The notes under the pieces: generated by a model | What the model was told of the DNA's origin: nothing | Databases searched by the model: none | The model's input: the letters and a program-made list of their open reading frames with translations, nothing else | Assembly (NCBI GenBank): GCA_028673005.1 | Contig: CM054117.1 | Span: 30,414,561-30,478,560 of the forward strand | Reading direction: 5' to 3' | Source: Tanypteryx hageni | Taxonomy: Eukaryota > Arthropoda > Insecta > Odonata > Petaluridae | DNA: 64,000 nucleotides | Shown here: positions 1-11,200 of the stretch, piece after piece | Layout of the letters: each line of letters starts with the position of its first letter | Position numbering within the stretch: the first letter of the stretch is position 1 | Made by a program: the position numbers and the translations under genes

Positions 1-199
1 TAGGAGTTTATTTACCACCTACTCTTAAGAACAGATGACACAATCAATGGCTTGGGTTGATGTCTGAGGACAGTTCTGATGTTGATCAATATGTAGTATT
101 TACTGAGTTTCAAGTGTTTCAGGGGAAAGCAGGATCGAGGAACTGCGTTGTTTGCACAAGGGGAAAAGAAGATGGGGGAATCCCAGCATCCCACGGGAA
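1..199. other. no gene seen
   Basis: Short open frames on both strands show no family resemblance, splice context or repeat structure that I recognise. The stretch ends at the target duplication of the hAT MITE that follows. Confidence 0.4.
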
Positions 200-207
200 G
201 TGTATAT

Positions 208-544
208 CAGGGGTCGGCACACTTTTTTGCATGATGGGTCACATTCATAGTTGTGAATGCTTTAAAGGAATGCAATGTAAGTCATAAGAGCTTCAGCTGG
301 CCGGATGAACGTTTACATCAGATGTTACCTACAGATTCTGTGGTCTTCTATCAGTGAAAATCATGTTTAAATAATTTACTAGCGTTAAAACCTCCCCAAA
401 ATAAGTTTTGAGATCATAATTTTACTGAAAAATATGGAAGTCTATAATAATTTATCAGCCACTTTTTCATCATAGTTTCATGGGTCTCATGAGGCACTTT
501 AGATGGGCACTTGTAGTTCAAGGGCCAAAGGTTGTCGACTGCTG
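208..544. mobile_element. non-autonomous hAT element (337 bp)
   Basis: The element begins CAGGGGTCGGCACAC and its other end, read on the minus strand, begins CAGCAGTCGACAACC, an imperfect terminal inverted repeat of the hAT CAGGGGTCGGCAAC type. It is flanked on both sides by the identical 8-bp direct repeat gtgtatat (200-207 and 545-552); an 8-bp target duplication is the hAT hallmark. No transposase is encoded, so it would need a transposase supplied elsewhere. The terminal sequence and the duplication are seen directly; the superfamily call is inference from them. Confidence 0.8.
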
Positions 545-552
545 GTGTATAT

Positions 553-1690
553 GGTCATCACTATGTAATGACACTTCAAGAGAGTAAGTGAATGCAGAAG
601 ATGTATGGAGGACTTTACATTATAAATAGGTAATTGTTTTATTTATCTGAATTTGTTGTGTTTATTTAAAATAAGTGCTTTTTTTAATTTTGATTTCCAA
701 AAGTAAAAAAATCTTAGCTTTACTTTCCAAGTAGGCTATAATGCATAAATAAAAATAACTTTGTAAATTCCTACAAAACTAGCATTGTAAGAATTTACGG
801 TTATTTTAATTTCTGAATCATTAATGTCTACCAAGTAACAGCAGAAACAGTTGATTAAGCTATAATGTTTGCAAAATGCAAGCACCAACTACTAGTATTA
901 AACAGATAACAACAGTTTGCAAGTCAATTGAAATTACAATGAAATATTAAAATATAAACCTGAACTCTATAATGCTCATAAAATGTTGATCAATTACATG
1001 CTACATCATTCTGTCTTTGTTCCCAGGTAAAATGCCTAGAGGAAAAGGAATAATTTCATGAAAAAGCAAGACTTTTCTAGAGTAAGCACAGATGTTCACA
1101 GTCATAAACTCACCTCACAAAAGTCTATATTTCACAAGTTGAAAATACAAATACAGTGTAATCTCAAAAGAACGAATATGACATATAATGAGAACTTTAT
1201 TGTTGCAAGCGAAAACACCATCACTGTTAATTTCATGACATAATACTAACAGTTTAATTTTCGGATATTATGATTGCCCATTAGAACAAGTATTTTTATG
1301 AATTGTATAAATCCTCACCATATCAAGGTTTCACTGTACTAAATTTTTAAGAGCTGGAGATGCTGGTAGTTTTTTATGAAGTTTACTGCTTTACATATCG
1401 CAAACAACCATGGTTAGATAAAACTAGTGTGACCAGATCCTGATTAACCAAAATTGGGATATAACACATTCTGAGAAAATAAAACTGGGAAACCTATGTG
1501 ACTTTTGGTATTTTTGTAGTTGATATGTTACATAAACAAATTTTGTGTAGCTTGGTTATAATTTTGTTCAAAAAGCAGAAAATAATTTTTAAAAATTTAA
1601 ACAATACATACAAGTTTCATTAATGAGTTCATCGTGAATTTAATTGAAACATATTTTAATACAAATTAGTGAGATAATACCATCACACAA
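553..1690. other. AT-rich stretch without a gene
   Basis: No coding sequence recognised. It contains one Helitron-like 3' end (listed separately). The small plus-strand frame near 1058-1243 has no recognisable domain and no splice support. Confidence 0.4.
867..895 (+). repeat. Helitron-like 3' terminus (hairpin plus CTAG)
   Basis: A 7-bp stem (gtttgca / tgcaagc, one G-T pair, 3-nt loop) is followed after exactly 8 nt by CTAG and then T. Helitron 3' ends have a short hairpin shortly before CTRR and insert between A and T. The same hairpin, the same 8-nt spacing and a CT(A/T)G end recur at 15097-15125 and 15985-16012, so these are copies of one family. No Rep/helicase gene is attached, so it would be a non-autonomous remnant. 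Confidence 0.5.
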
Positions 1691-1699
1691 CAAAACCAA

Positions 1700-2120
1700 A
1701 TGAAATACAGGCATACTTCCCCAAACAAATTAGATGTGTGTGATAAATGTGACAAGATTTACATTGGTCAGACCAAAAGAAAAATAGTTACCAGGTCCAA
1801 AGAACATATTTCGTACGTTAAAAATGGAAATTTTGAAAAATCATGCATAGCAACCCACATTCTTTACACACAACACTCCACTTCCTTAGATAACCTTAAA
1901 TTACTTAAACCCATTTCCAGTAACTACCTTTTAGATGCGGCCGAAAGTTTAGCCATTTTCAAAAACAATGACGTTACACTCAATCAAGACATGGGTCCTA
2001 TAGTAGACACTACTTTGCTTTCCCTTTCTTGCAACAGTCATTCCAATGACTTTCAAATTCCCCCATTACGACAATGTAACTATTTCTTCCCCTCCTTACC
2101 GTCCTGGGTGTATATATACT
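1700..2120 (+). pseudogene. Penelope-like element fragment, GIY-YIG endonuclease domain
   Basis: The plus-strand frame reads C-x2-C-DKIYIGQTKRK followed by TRSKEH, then SCIATHIL, AAESLAIF and LNQDMGPI. This is the C-terminal GIY-YIG nuclease module of Penelope-like retroelements, where the Cys pair precedes the YIG motif and an ES-L-I segment and an Asn near the end complete the fold. I see no reverse transcriptase domain of Penelope type upstream, so only the 3' end of an element is present. The frame stays open to 2350, but past about residue 140 the similarity stops and the remains of a LINE begin. It could be mistaken for a 216-residue host gene. Confidence 0.65.
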
Positions 2121-2284
2121 CTCCTCTTCCCACATTTCGTCATCTTTACAAAATTTCTCATATACTACGTATGCATCTGGTTTCACTACACTCTTTCCTG
2201 ACTGGAAGGAACTGCTACCAAATAATACAACAGCAGAAAATGTTTTCTGAACATAAATGGCATACATATGCTGATAACCTCATA

Positions 2285-3885
2285 TTCCTGTTTATAAGAA
2301 GAAAGGAAACATTCATGACATTAACTGCTATTGTCCTATTTCAATCCTAAACCAATTTGCTAAAATTTTTGAGATAGTTTTTTATAAACGATTGATTGCA
2401 TACTTTGAATCTTTCAAAATAATATCTCCATTTCAACATGGCTTTAGGCAGCATAAATCAACAACAACTGCCATTTTTCATGCAGTGAATTGCATTCTAT
2501 CTGCACTTGATAATAAATTGGAATCTCTTGGATTATTTTTTGACTTCTCAAAAGCCTTTGATAACGTGAACCATGATCTACTACTAATTAAACTTGATAG
2601 GCTAGGAATAAGAGGTGTTGCCAACAACTGGATTAAATCATATCTTGGCAGTAGACCATTGCATACAGTAATTAACTTAAATGGAGTGAAATATGTTTCA
2701 CCTGAAAGGATAGCAACTATAGGGGTTCTGCAGGGATCGGTTCTCGGACCTATTTTATTCTTGGTGTACATAAACGACCTCCCTAACATTTTTAATCAAA
2801 TACCAGGTGCTAACATAATTTTATATGCTGATGACACAAATGTTCTTCTCTCAGCTAAAACCTCTCTTCATTTAAAAAGCAATAGTAAATTAATTATTCA
2901 ACAACTGAGTCAGAGGTGTCAAAATAATTTTCTCGGATTGAATGCAGATAAATCACAAGTGATTCAATTCTCTCATGTAAATAAATATTGTGAAAATACT
3001 GTCCTGGAGATGGGAGGGAAACCCATGCCGGTTGTCAATTGTCAAGTTTTCTTGGCATAATAATTGATTCACATATCACATGGGAAAACCACATCAATAG
3101 CCTGGCAAGTAAACTTAGCTCAATCTGCTTTTTATTGCGAAATATTAGGCACACAGTCAGCATGGAGGTGCTCTTAAGCCTCTACTATGGAGAATTCTAT
3201 TCTCACATAAGTTATAGTATCATTTTTTGGGGATCATCCCCTCTTGCCATAAAAATTTTTAGGATACAAAAAAAGTATTACGTCTAATGGCTAATGAATC
3301 ATACAGAAGTCCATGCCGTCCTTTATTTAGTAGTCTTAATATTCTCCCTATACCCTGTGTATATATTCTTACCTTACTGTTGTTTATTAAAAAAAACATA
3401 TGTGATTTTGAAAAGAATTGTGATTTCCATCAGTTTGGTACCAGGCGATCTAAAAATCTTCATATTTCCTTTACTAGAACTAGGAAAGCATTAATGGGTC
3501 CTAACTCACTTGGTCCTCGTCTATACAACAAACTCCCAGAAGGCTTGAAGAATATTAAAGAGCGTGGATTATTTAAATCTAGACTCAAAACCTTATTACT
3601 TAGTAAATTATTTTACTCAATTAGTGAATACCTAAATAATGATATCAAATAGGCTAGACTCTTATATAATTATTTTTGTCATTACCGTTTTTGCTGTAAC
3701 GCATATACTCTTGTAAACTGTATTTTAATTTTCTTATGTTCTTATATTTAGATATATTGATTAGCTTTCCAAATCCTTTTCTTGTCCTTCTATATGTATG
3801 TTTCTGTATTTTTATTTATTTTTTGACTTGTCCTATATCAGTGTAATGATCTCTGGATTAATAAATTTATTATTATTATATGTGA
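2285..3885 (+). mobile_element. LINE (Jockey/CR1-type) copy, 5'-truncated and frameshifted
   Basis: From about 2285 the frame reads IPVYKKKGN then PISILNQFAKIFE, the start of a non-LTR reverse transcriptase palm; HGFRQHKSTT, FFDFSKAFDNVNHDL, GSVLGPILFLVYINDL and the catalytic YADDTN box follow. The RT frame is 2392-3060; the thumb and C-terminal parts continue in other frames (3039-3287, 3287-3652), so there are at least two frameshifts. The 3' end, with CCTATATCA and AATAAATTT followed by ATT repeats, matches the 3' end of the longer copy at 42.9-45.2 kb, so both belong to one family. The endonuclease domain is absent. It acted as a target-primed reverse transcriptase; this copy is dead. Confidence 0.85.
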
Positions 3886-4319
3886 AAATCGAACTTGATA
3901 AATAGTTATATCATACATCAATATCAAGTATTATGTGGAATGGCAAAGTTGTATAGACAATGAAGTGTTATCGCTGAATGAAGATTGCTGAGAGAACTGG
4001 GGAGAGCTGGGTGGTAGCTGGGAGTAAAAATTTATATATTATAATGTTGCTGAATGCTATACATAGTTTTTTTTTTAGAAATACAGCTTATATAGTATTG
4101 TTTATGACACCAAACAATAAATGAATGAATTTTAATCAAAATCGTTAGAGTCATCTAAGAATAAATCTAATGTCATTGAAAATCAACAAAAATAAACTAC
4201 TCTACATTGTGGTGCTCTATCGTTCATCTCATCATGGTTTCTATCCCATAAAATAGTATACCTAAATACGAAATATCATTCGATTTCGGTCAACAGGTTA
4301 GGCTTTACAGCAGCATACT
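3886..4319. other. no gene seen
   Basis: AT-rich sequence between the LINE tail and a repeat-family relic. No domain, RNA gene or clear repeat boundary is visible. Confidence 0.4.
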
Positions 4320-4462
4320 GACAGACAGGTGTACAACATGGCAAAAGTCACTTTTTTGAACTCGGGTACACCTAAAACACGTATTTCTGTCAAACTCTGG
4401 TTTAATTTTTTTCACAATTACATTACTTTCTCTATACTATACTGTGTACATAAGAAGGTATA
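4320..4462 (+). repeat. relic right end of the 1.1-kb repeat family
   Basis: Aligns by eye with the right end of the copies ending at 31255 and 42126: CAGACA, ATGG(T/C)AAAA, AAAACACGTATTTCTGT, then a T-rich run with TTTTTTTCAC and TACTTTCTCTATACTA. The terminal GGAGAAAGTAA is decayed. This is a diverged fragment with no coding capacity. Confidence 0.5.
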
Positions 4463-4996
4463 AATATGGGGAGTACAAATTTTATTATAAAGGAGCTTCA
4501 TTTCCAGAGGCTTCGTTAACCGAGGTATGTGTAGTATGAATGATTAATAAAAGAAAATTGTGCCTCAAATGACAATTTGGACATTGGGGCATAGCACATT
4601 TCAGCTAAAACAGCTGTTTTCAGTGGCAATTGATTGTTGATTCTATTCGGATACAATGAATAATCACCAAGAACAGATATTTCTCAGATAACTCATCCAG
4701 ACCCTCACTCTCGTTATTGGCAATGTAAAGTGGCACATTTAAAGCTATTGCTTAGATAATTCATAGGATAAGAAAAATCAACCACTAAATTTTATAATAG
4801 AATAATAGAAAATAGAGAATTCGAATCCAAGTATTAACCTTAGTTTCAAAAATATTTAAAAACAATGTTGCTACGAAAAATAATCTGATAATAAAATAAT
4901 TTCAAGAATTAAAATTCAAACTTTATTTTCAAATGAACAGAAAAGTCTTCTAACAAAAAAATATTTATAAACACCATACTGAAAAGTCATACATAC
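4463..4996. other. downstream part of the Rab3GAP1 intron 2, no exon seen
   Basis: The donor after Rab3GAP1 exon 2 lies at 4996-4991 (GTATGT on the minus strand), so this is intron. I looked for the next expected Rab3GAP1 exon (the HCLVRWYGL region of the family) here and back to position 1 and did not find it. Confidence 0.45.
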
Positions 4997-5454
4997 TTCC
5001 TTCACAGGAATAAAGGAGTTTTCTGCAGAATTCAAATCCAAAAGCGTTTCAAATGTTTTCGAGCAATCTTCACTAGATTCATCCTCGTCAGATACGGGGC
5101 TGACAGGAGTACACTTTTCGCTGTCTCCACCTCTTCGTGGTTTCAATGAGTACTTCCGAAAATCAAACTTGAAATCTGGATGTATATAAATATTCATGGA
5201 TATATTTACATTTCAATGTTTCATTTGTGAATTACCACCTTGAAATTATTACCTGCAAAATCTACAGATTCTGTAACAGTTTCCCAGTATCCAGTTATGT
5301 AGCCCTCCTTTTTGAGAAACGGTCCAGGCTTATTTTCAGACAATTTCCATTTAAATATCACCTTCTCAAGTCTGTCGATAAATTTTTCCCATTCAGTTGA
5401 AAGAGTAAAATCGTCATGATGGACAACATTATCGTCAATTTCTTCATGCATCAT
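4997..5454 (-). CDS. Rab3GAP1: Rab3 GTPase-activating protein catalytic subunit, first two coding exons (partial)
   Basis: Exon 1 is 5253-5454 and exon 2 is 4997-5175 on the minus strand. Exon 1 starts MMHEEIDD and contains FTLSTEWEKFIDRLEKVI-x2-WKL, which matches the N-terminus of Rab3GAP1 (FTTASEWERFISKVEEVLNDWKL in the human protein). The join DFA|DFKFDFRKY reproduces the conserved FADFKF; donor GCAG|GTAAT and acceptor ATCCAG|AT agree in phase (1). Exon 2 carries an acidic, serine-rich stretch (SPVSDEDESSEDCS) and ends VKE|GTATGT in phase 0. Rab3GAP1 pairs with Rab3GAP2 to activate Rab3 GTP hydrolysis and act as a Rab18 exchange factor in vesicle traffic and autophagy. The remaining exons lie left of the window; the protein is near 950-1000 aa in other animals. 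The ATG at 5451 is an alternative start one codon in. Confidence 0.85.
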
Positions 5455-7973
5455 TGCATTTTATTTACAGGTATTGAACACATACAACCCTTGATAAACA
5501 CCTTATGCGGATACGCACTTCAACTGTTACAAAAAATTTTAGGTACAACCAACATAGTAATATTTTTGGTTTGTAATTAATCACTAAAAAACATTTTTTA
5601 TTGAAAAATTCTCCATATCAAACCGAGAATTATTACAATAAATGTAATAATATCTAGGTAATAGTAGTACCGTTTGTGTACAATACAATAAATTATTTAA
5701 AGCAAATATTGAACATTGGTAATAATGCAATAGAACAAAAGAATCAACAAATTAGGTTAAAGAAGAAAACAATATTCATGGTACGTAAATCTTTATTGAA
5801 GTTCGACTAATCACAATAATCGCCTGAAACTTTTCTAGAGGGCGAAATGATTACATGTTACATTTATTAACACGCAACATAGCCAATGAAGACACCACCA
5901 AAGGAAACCTATTATAACGCATCAAGGTTTCTTTTTTAAATCCTGCAAAAAATCCACATTTTGATGTATAATAAAACGTTTCACTCATATAATTCAGTAA
6001 ATTTAAATGACCAGTTCCGCTTACAATGTACAAAAATAGTAGGTAGCAGGCAAACAAAATTATCTCGCGTAAAAATAAATAACACATTTTGAAAACAAAA
6101 TGATACTTTGCAAATATTTCTATACAAGTCGATAAGTCGTGAAATAATGCAGTATGGTATTTTGTCGAAACAACTGCTAAGGCCTGGCAGAATACACGGA
6201 AGGGATTACGAAAAACTCGGAAATGCAAGTGTCAAAATTTTCCCACGAAACATTGCACCATCAAAACTTGTAATACACAAATGCAATCAATCCTGGTTTC
6301 CAAGTTGGTAAATGTACGTACGAGGTTATGACAACATAAAGCAAAATTATATGAATTCTAGAGGATTAACTCAATTCCCTTTCCTGGAATTATCTTTTTC
6401 AATCTTCAGTACTGCCCATACATTAAGCATAATGGAAACAAAATACAAACTGCAACAGTGATGTAGATATGATTACAAAATGAACCCCTTCAATGGTCAA
6501 ATAATTTGTACATGAACAAATAATTTACGAGATTAGTGAATAGAGATGGAGGCAGTGCATGCATTATTTTATCAGAATGAAGGCTAAGATCAGTGGCAGA
6601 TTAAAGTTCTGCATAACCACCAGAAAGGCATCCATCAATGCAAATTTGCACCATCTCCTGATATTTACAGAGAAAATAAATATCTTTAATTGTGAGTAGT
6701 AGCGATGTCTCTTTATGAATCAACTTTTCTTCAAGTAAATAATTAATGATAATGAGGTCTGTTTCACAATTCATTTGGAACTAAAATTTCATATTATTCT
6801 TCCTTTGAACACTTTTAAAATGTAACTCCAATCCAACACTAAGCTCTTCTCTTTTCAGGCTTGGTAGCCCAAACACAATTCACACCTGTGGGCACACAAA
6901 TACACCCAGGCATTCACTGAAGACAGGCACATGTGCGATAATTTCCACTTGAAAACTTTTCTCCCTAGCATTTTATTGGCAGCAACAAAGCTGAAGGCAA
7001 AAACTAGGGAGAGTATCCAAATACAGTTAATTAGCCAACCTAAATTCATTTCTATGCAGCATAAGTTATTCCACAAAATTGCATTCACACTATCATTCAT
7101 TACAAGAACATCCATAATCCCTAACAAGCAAACATTTAACAAGGAACCTAATGAATCTATTGGGCCAAGACTTTCTAAATAATCTACAGAACCAGTTTAG
7201 TCAGTTTTAACTGGGACATAAATTATTAGATTTTGAAAAATGAATATCTACTTTTGAGAATGACATCCATAAAGTTTAAACAAACAGCAGAATGAATTCT
7301 TTAAATAAGTTAAAGATCTCTTTTGGTTTAGTTTCTTGAGAAACTGACTAAAATTTACATTCTCTTCATTCAAACAAATAAAGCTCTATTCTCACAGTCA
7401 CAAATATTTCAATTATTTTACTATTGCTGAGGGTCAGTTTTACGAGCATGAATACTCTTACAGGCTGGGACCCACTTTTTTACACATCAACAAAAATTAT
7501 AGGGTCAACAGACCCTTATTTGCTTTCACTATTATTGATTTATGGATCAGTCTCCAAATGGAATTATAGGAAGATTTTAAAGAGGTATCCTAATAGGATG
7601 GGAAAGCCTGGAGAAAAGAACAATTATTCAACATGTTTCCCCACACAAACACTCATATCAAACTTGGTTATCACTCTATATCCACGAATGCAAATAATTG
7701 CAGGGGAAAACGCGAAAATGCACTAGAAATACACAACAGTGCATGTAAGTCTTGCCTCCCAGATAAGAATCCTCCTATCACTCGCTGACAATGATTAACT
7801 GCAACATTCACATCAGCAAATACCTGCCAATGTAAGGTAACTATCCCAGCCAGAGAATGAGAGTGAATAAAGTAGGTCCTTTCAGTTTGCTTTCTAATGA
7901 AGCAATACTGTAACCATTCTTTCTCACAGATCTGCGATAAAAAGGAACACACACAAAACTGAGACATGAGAAA
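5455..7973 (-). other. probable 3' UTR of the TRF2 gene plus Rab3GAP1 upstream region
   Basis: No coding similarity was found on either strand. Minus-strand AATAAA signals lie at 5863-5868 and 5792-5797, so the TRF2-like transcript that stops at 7974 could run about 2.1 kb further and end near 5780, some 300 bp before the Rab3GAP1 start. This is inferred from signal position only. The 125-, 95- and 98-codon frames here are low-complexity and unsupported. Confidence 0.4.
5792..5868 (-). terminator. two candidate poly(A) signals (AATAAA), minus strand
   Basis: TTTATT on the plus strand at 5792-5797 and 5863-5868 reads AATAAA on the minus strand. They are downstream of the TRF2 stop and upstream of Rab3GAP1, where a 3' end is expected. 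In AT-rich DNA this hexamer is common, so confidence is low. Confidence 0.3.
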
Positions 7974-8239
7974 TTATTCCCAGTTGTCACTTTCATAGTC
8001 TTCTACTTCGTCATCTTCCTCCTCGTCAAATTCCTCATCTTCACTAGCCACTGAATATACGAAGCGTCTGTGAGGAGGTACATTTGGTGCCTGAGGAAGC
8101 TTTCGTTTCTGCCCTCGCCCACTAACTGGTAGACATGATCGATTAAGAACTTCATGATCAGGTGACCTTTCTTTTCGATACTCGTACACCAGAGGGAAGA
8201 TGTGTTCAATTGCTGCTTGGACAAATGCCACACTGGGTG
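7974..8239 (-). CDS. Trf2: TRF2 coding exon 4 (C-terminus)
   Basis: Acceptor CTTGACAG|CACCCAGTG; the leading CA completes a GCA codon begun in exon 3. It encodes APSVAFVQAAIEHIFPLVYE, the last helix of the second TBP repeat, then a basic QKRK stretch and a run of about 20 mostly acidic residues ending ESDNWE, stop TAA at 7976-7974. The acidic tail is longer than that of vertebrate TBPL1, which ends soon after this helix. Confidence 0.9.
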
Positions 8240-11200
8240 CTGTCAAGAAAAAAATAGACAAATTAGATTATGAAATAGGAAGCTCTTAATGCTGGAAAAA
8301 TCAATGAAAATAAAATACAGTGGAACTTCCATAACTCATACATCTATAACTCAAATTTTCCATAACTCGAAGTGAATTAATTTTACCGGTCAAAATATAA
8401 ATGAGAAAAACATATTTCCATAAGTCTAATTTTCTATAACTCGAATATTTTTTTATTTCCCTTGAAGTTCGAGTTATGGAAGTTCCACTGTAATTTTAAA
8501 AAAATTTTAAATAACATATTTTGACTTCAAAAGACAAAAATAAATTTTTATTTACTACACTTGATTTAGAACTTTTGTAAAACTTATTTGGCTTTAAACC
8601 TTCTTTCACTGTTAATTATCCTACACCTTGAACATTTGTAAAAGTTATATGGCTTTCAGCTTTCTTACACTTTCAAAAAGCCATAACTTTTACAAATGTA
8701 GGATAATTAAAAGTGTAAGGTTTAAAGCCAAATAAGTTTTACAAAAGTTCTAAATCAAGTGTAGTGAATCAACATTTATTTTTTACTTTTGCGGGCAAAA
8801 TATAAGTTACTTGAAAATTTTTTTTATCATTTTATTTTTTACTTTTGTCTTATTTCTAATACAGAGCGCAAAGAAAATTAATCGGTGACCCCTGTTGTAG
8901 TACATATAACTTTTTAAATGTACACATATGGCTATCAGTTTTATTTTAGGTTGATGAAATTCTATAAAAGTACAATAATCAACCAATTAGTAGTATAAAA
9001 ACATATTGTTAGCAGAAAAAACCAAGAAAGGACGGCTTTATGTTTTGAAGGGGCTGATAGGCAGCCAGCAAAACTTTGGCAGCGGCTGTCTTGGCTCGGT
9101 GTGCAGTAGGACAAGGCGGCCGGCTAGGTGAGTTTGGGACTATTGGGCTCGGGTGTTGAAAAAAAGTTCAACAAGAGTAGGCAGAGCCCCTCGACAGGCC
9201 TTAACCTTTGACTGGCTTGTCGGGGTATAAGAACTTGATATAAAATTGTCGACATTTCTCGATTTCTTTGCAGAAATTGATGTGGCTTGGGGATATTGTG
9301 AAAAAACACTATAAGAAGGGGGTTCTGATCGTAGTAGTTTTGGAGATAACAGACACGGAAGTCCAATCATAGCATATAGGCCTGCCAGTTGAATTCACAT
9401 TTCCCACAAATTTCACCGGAGGTACAGTTGCTTCAGATGTAAGAAAACAGGTCAATTATCGTCATTGCTTACCTATATAAGCAGTCTACTGTGTTCTGCC
9501 ATTTTAACTTGACTGATAAATGCATTCTTCCTTCAGTAATTGTAATAACAAAGGTATTATTCGACTATGCACTCCCGGAAGTGGACATCGTCGAAATGCA
9601 CATGACGACATGTTTGCCTAATACATATCTATATATGGAGATATCTTAATATAAAAGTTATTAATGAATAGTAACATCATACTTACCATGCATTATAGTA
9701 TAAATAATGCAACATTTGATTATTCTAATCTAGTGACTATTTCTGTATTTAAGTTACTCCTGAATATCAAAGACTTACACAACTGTTCAATATTTGTGCT
9801 TTTATAACAATTTTATGCTTACTTAATCATATAATTAGTGTAAAAATTACCAATAATTATTTTTAATAATATCCACTATGTAGTCATTCATTTAAAGAGT
9901 TCTATAAAACACTCAAATCTTCACACTATATATCAGGGGTAGCAAAATCACGGCTTGCGAGCCCCATGTGGCTCTTTTTCCTTACTTTTCTGTAAAAGAA
10001 AACTCATTCCATTTTTGGGGGATGGTAAAATTTTTTGCCACAGAACATATCAATGCAGTTCGACTTGGGCCTAGCACACATGTATTCTCTCTTGATTACT
10101 TTAAATGCCGACTATTCTTATTGCAGGAATCTCAAACATGCAGGCCACATGGTGCATTTATGCTACTTTCTACTACACGATGCAAACTAAAATGTATTTT
10201 TTATAAAATATTTCACTCAAGTCTTTGTAAATAATCAAAGAGATTTAAGAAGTACATATACAAAATCAGCGCTTTCATGATATTCATGGTTTACTGCTCA
10301 TTCTCATTTATAGAAACCCTGCACATTTGAATGTTTTTCTCACTCCCAGCATGTTCCTTGCAAATATGAAGGATGTAACCCTTGATGCCAAATCTAGCAT
10401 TTTTACAATGAATGGGTTTAAGGGCTGAGCCAATTTTCCCCTTATAGAAGGAGAGAGAGAGAATGTCTAAAGAATATGAAAAGGTGTGAGGACTGAGAAA
10501 GTATAGTATGCAGCCTGTGGATTTGATACAGCCAGCAGATTTGGTGGAGAGCCTTAATGTGACCCTCACACCAATGTGAGCTTGAAACCCCTAGTCTATG
10601 GTCATCATCATAGGTAGTCTGTCTGTAGACAGGTCCGTGATTATTCATGGTTAAACTCCTATTTTCCGCTGTCCTCTTCATATCTTGATAACTCTCTTTT
10701 CCTTTCAAATCATCTATCATCTGAAAGCTTTTCCTACCTCTTTCCCTTTTTCCATCTAGTTTTCCTTCTAACACGTCTTTAATCATACTCTTTCTCCTCA
10801 GGTAATGTCCAACCCAGTTTGTCTTCCTCTTTCTAATAGTCTGTATAATCATTCGTTTCTCTCCTACTCTTCGTAGCACTTCATCGTTTTTCATCCTATC
10901 TGTCCATGTTATCTTCAGCATTCTCCTCCAAGTCCACAATTCTATGGTATATCAACTTATTTGTGAAGGTTGTGAAAGTCTTCCAGCTCTTAAACTTCTA
11001 CAGATTATCGTATGCAGCTATGAGGTTTGGTAGGTTTACCCATTCCTATTATATATCAAGGATAGAGTTGAGTACAAAAATGCATATTATGCATATTTAG
11101 CTTACTGAAAGATTTCTTCTTAAAAACCGAAAAAAAAAACATCAGGGGAAGAAGATCTTGCCAGATCTATCAAGCTACTATTCATTTATTTTTATCAAGA

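Noticed and set aside
1700..2350. A 216-residue host gene with GIY-YIG domain (SLX1-like)
   Set aside because: Cys pair, lack of a RING/PHD-type end and the ES-L-I pattern fit Penelope-like elements, and the frame degenerates after the domain.
1..4900. Further Rab3GAP1 exons on the minus strand
   Set aside because: I looked for the next conserved segment (HC-x-RWYGL region) and found no matching frame; they are probably beyond the window.
5851..6228. 125-codon minus-strand frame between TRF2 and Rab3GAP1
   Set aside because: Hydrophobic, compositionally biased, no family resemblance; better explained as 3' UTR sequence.
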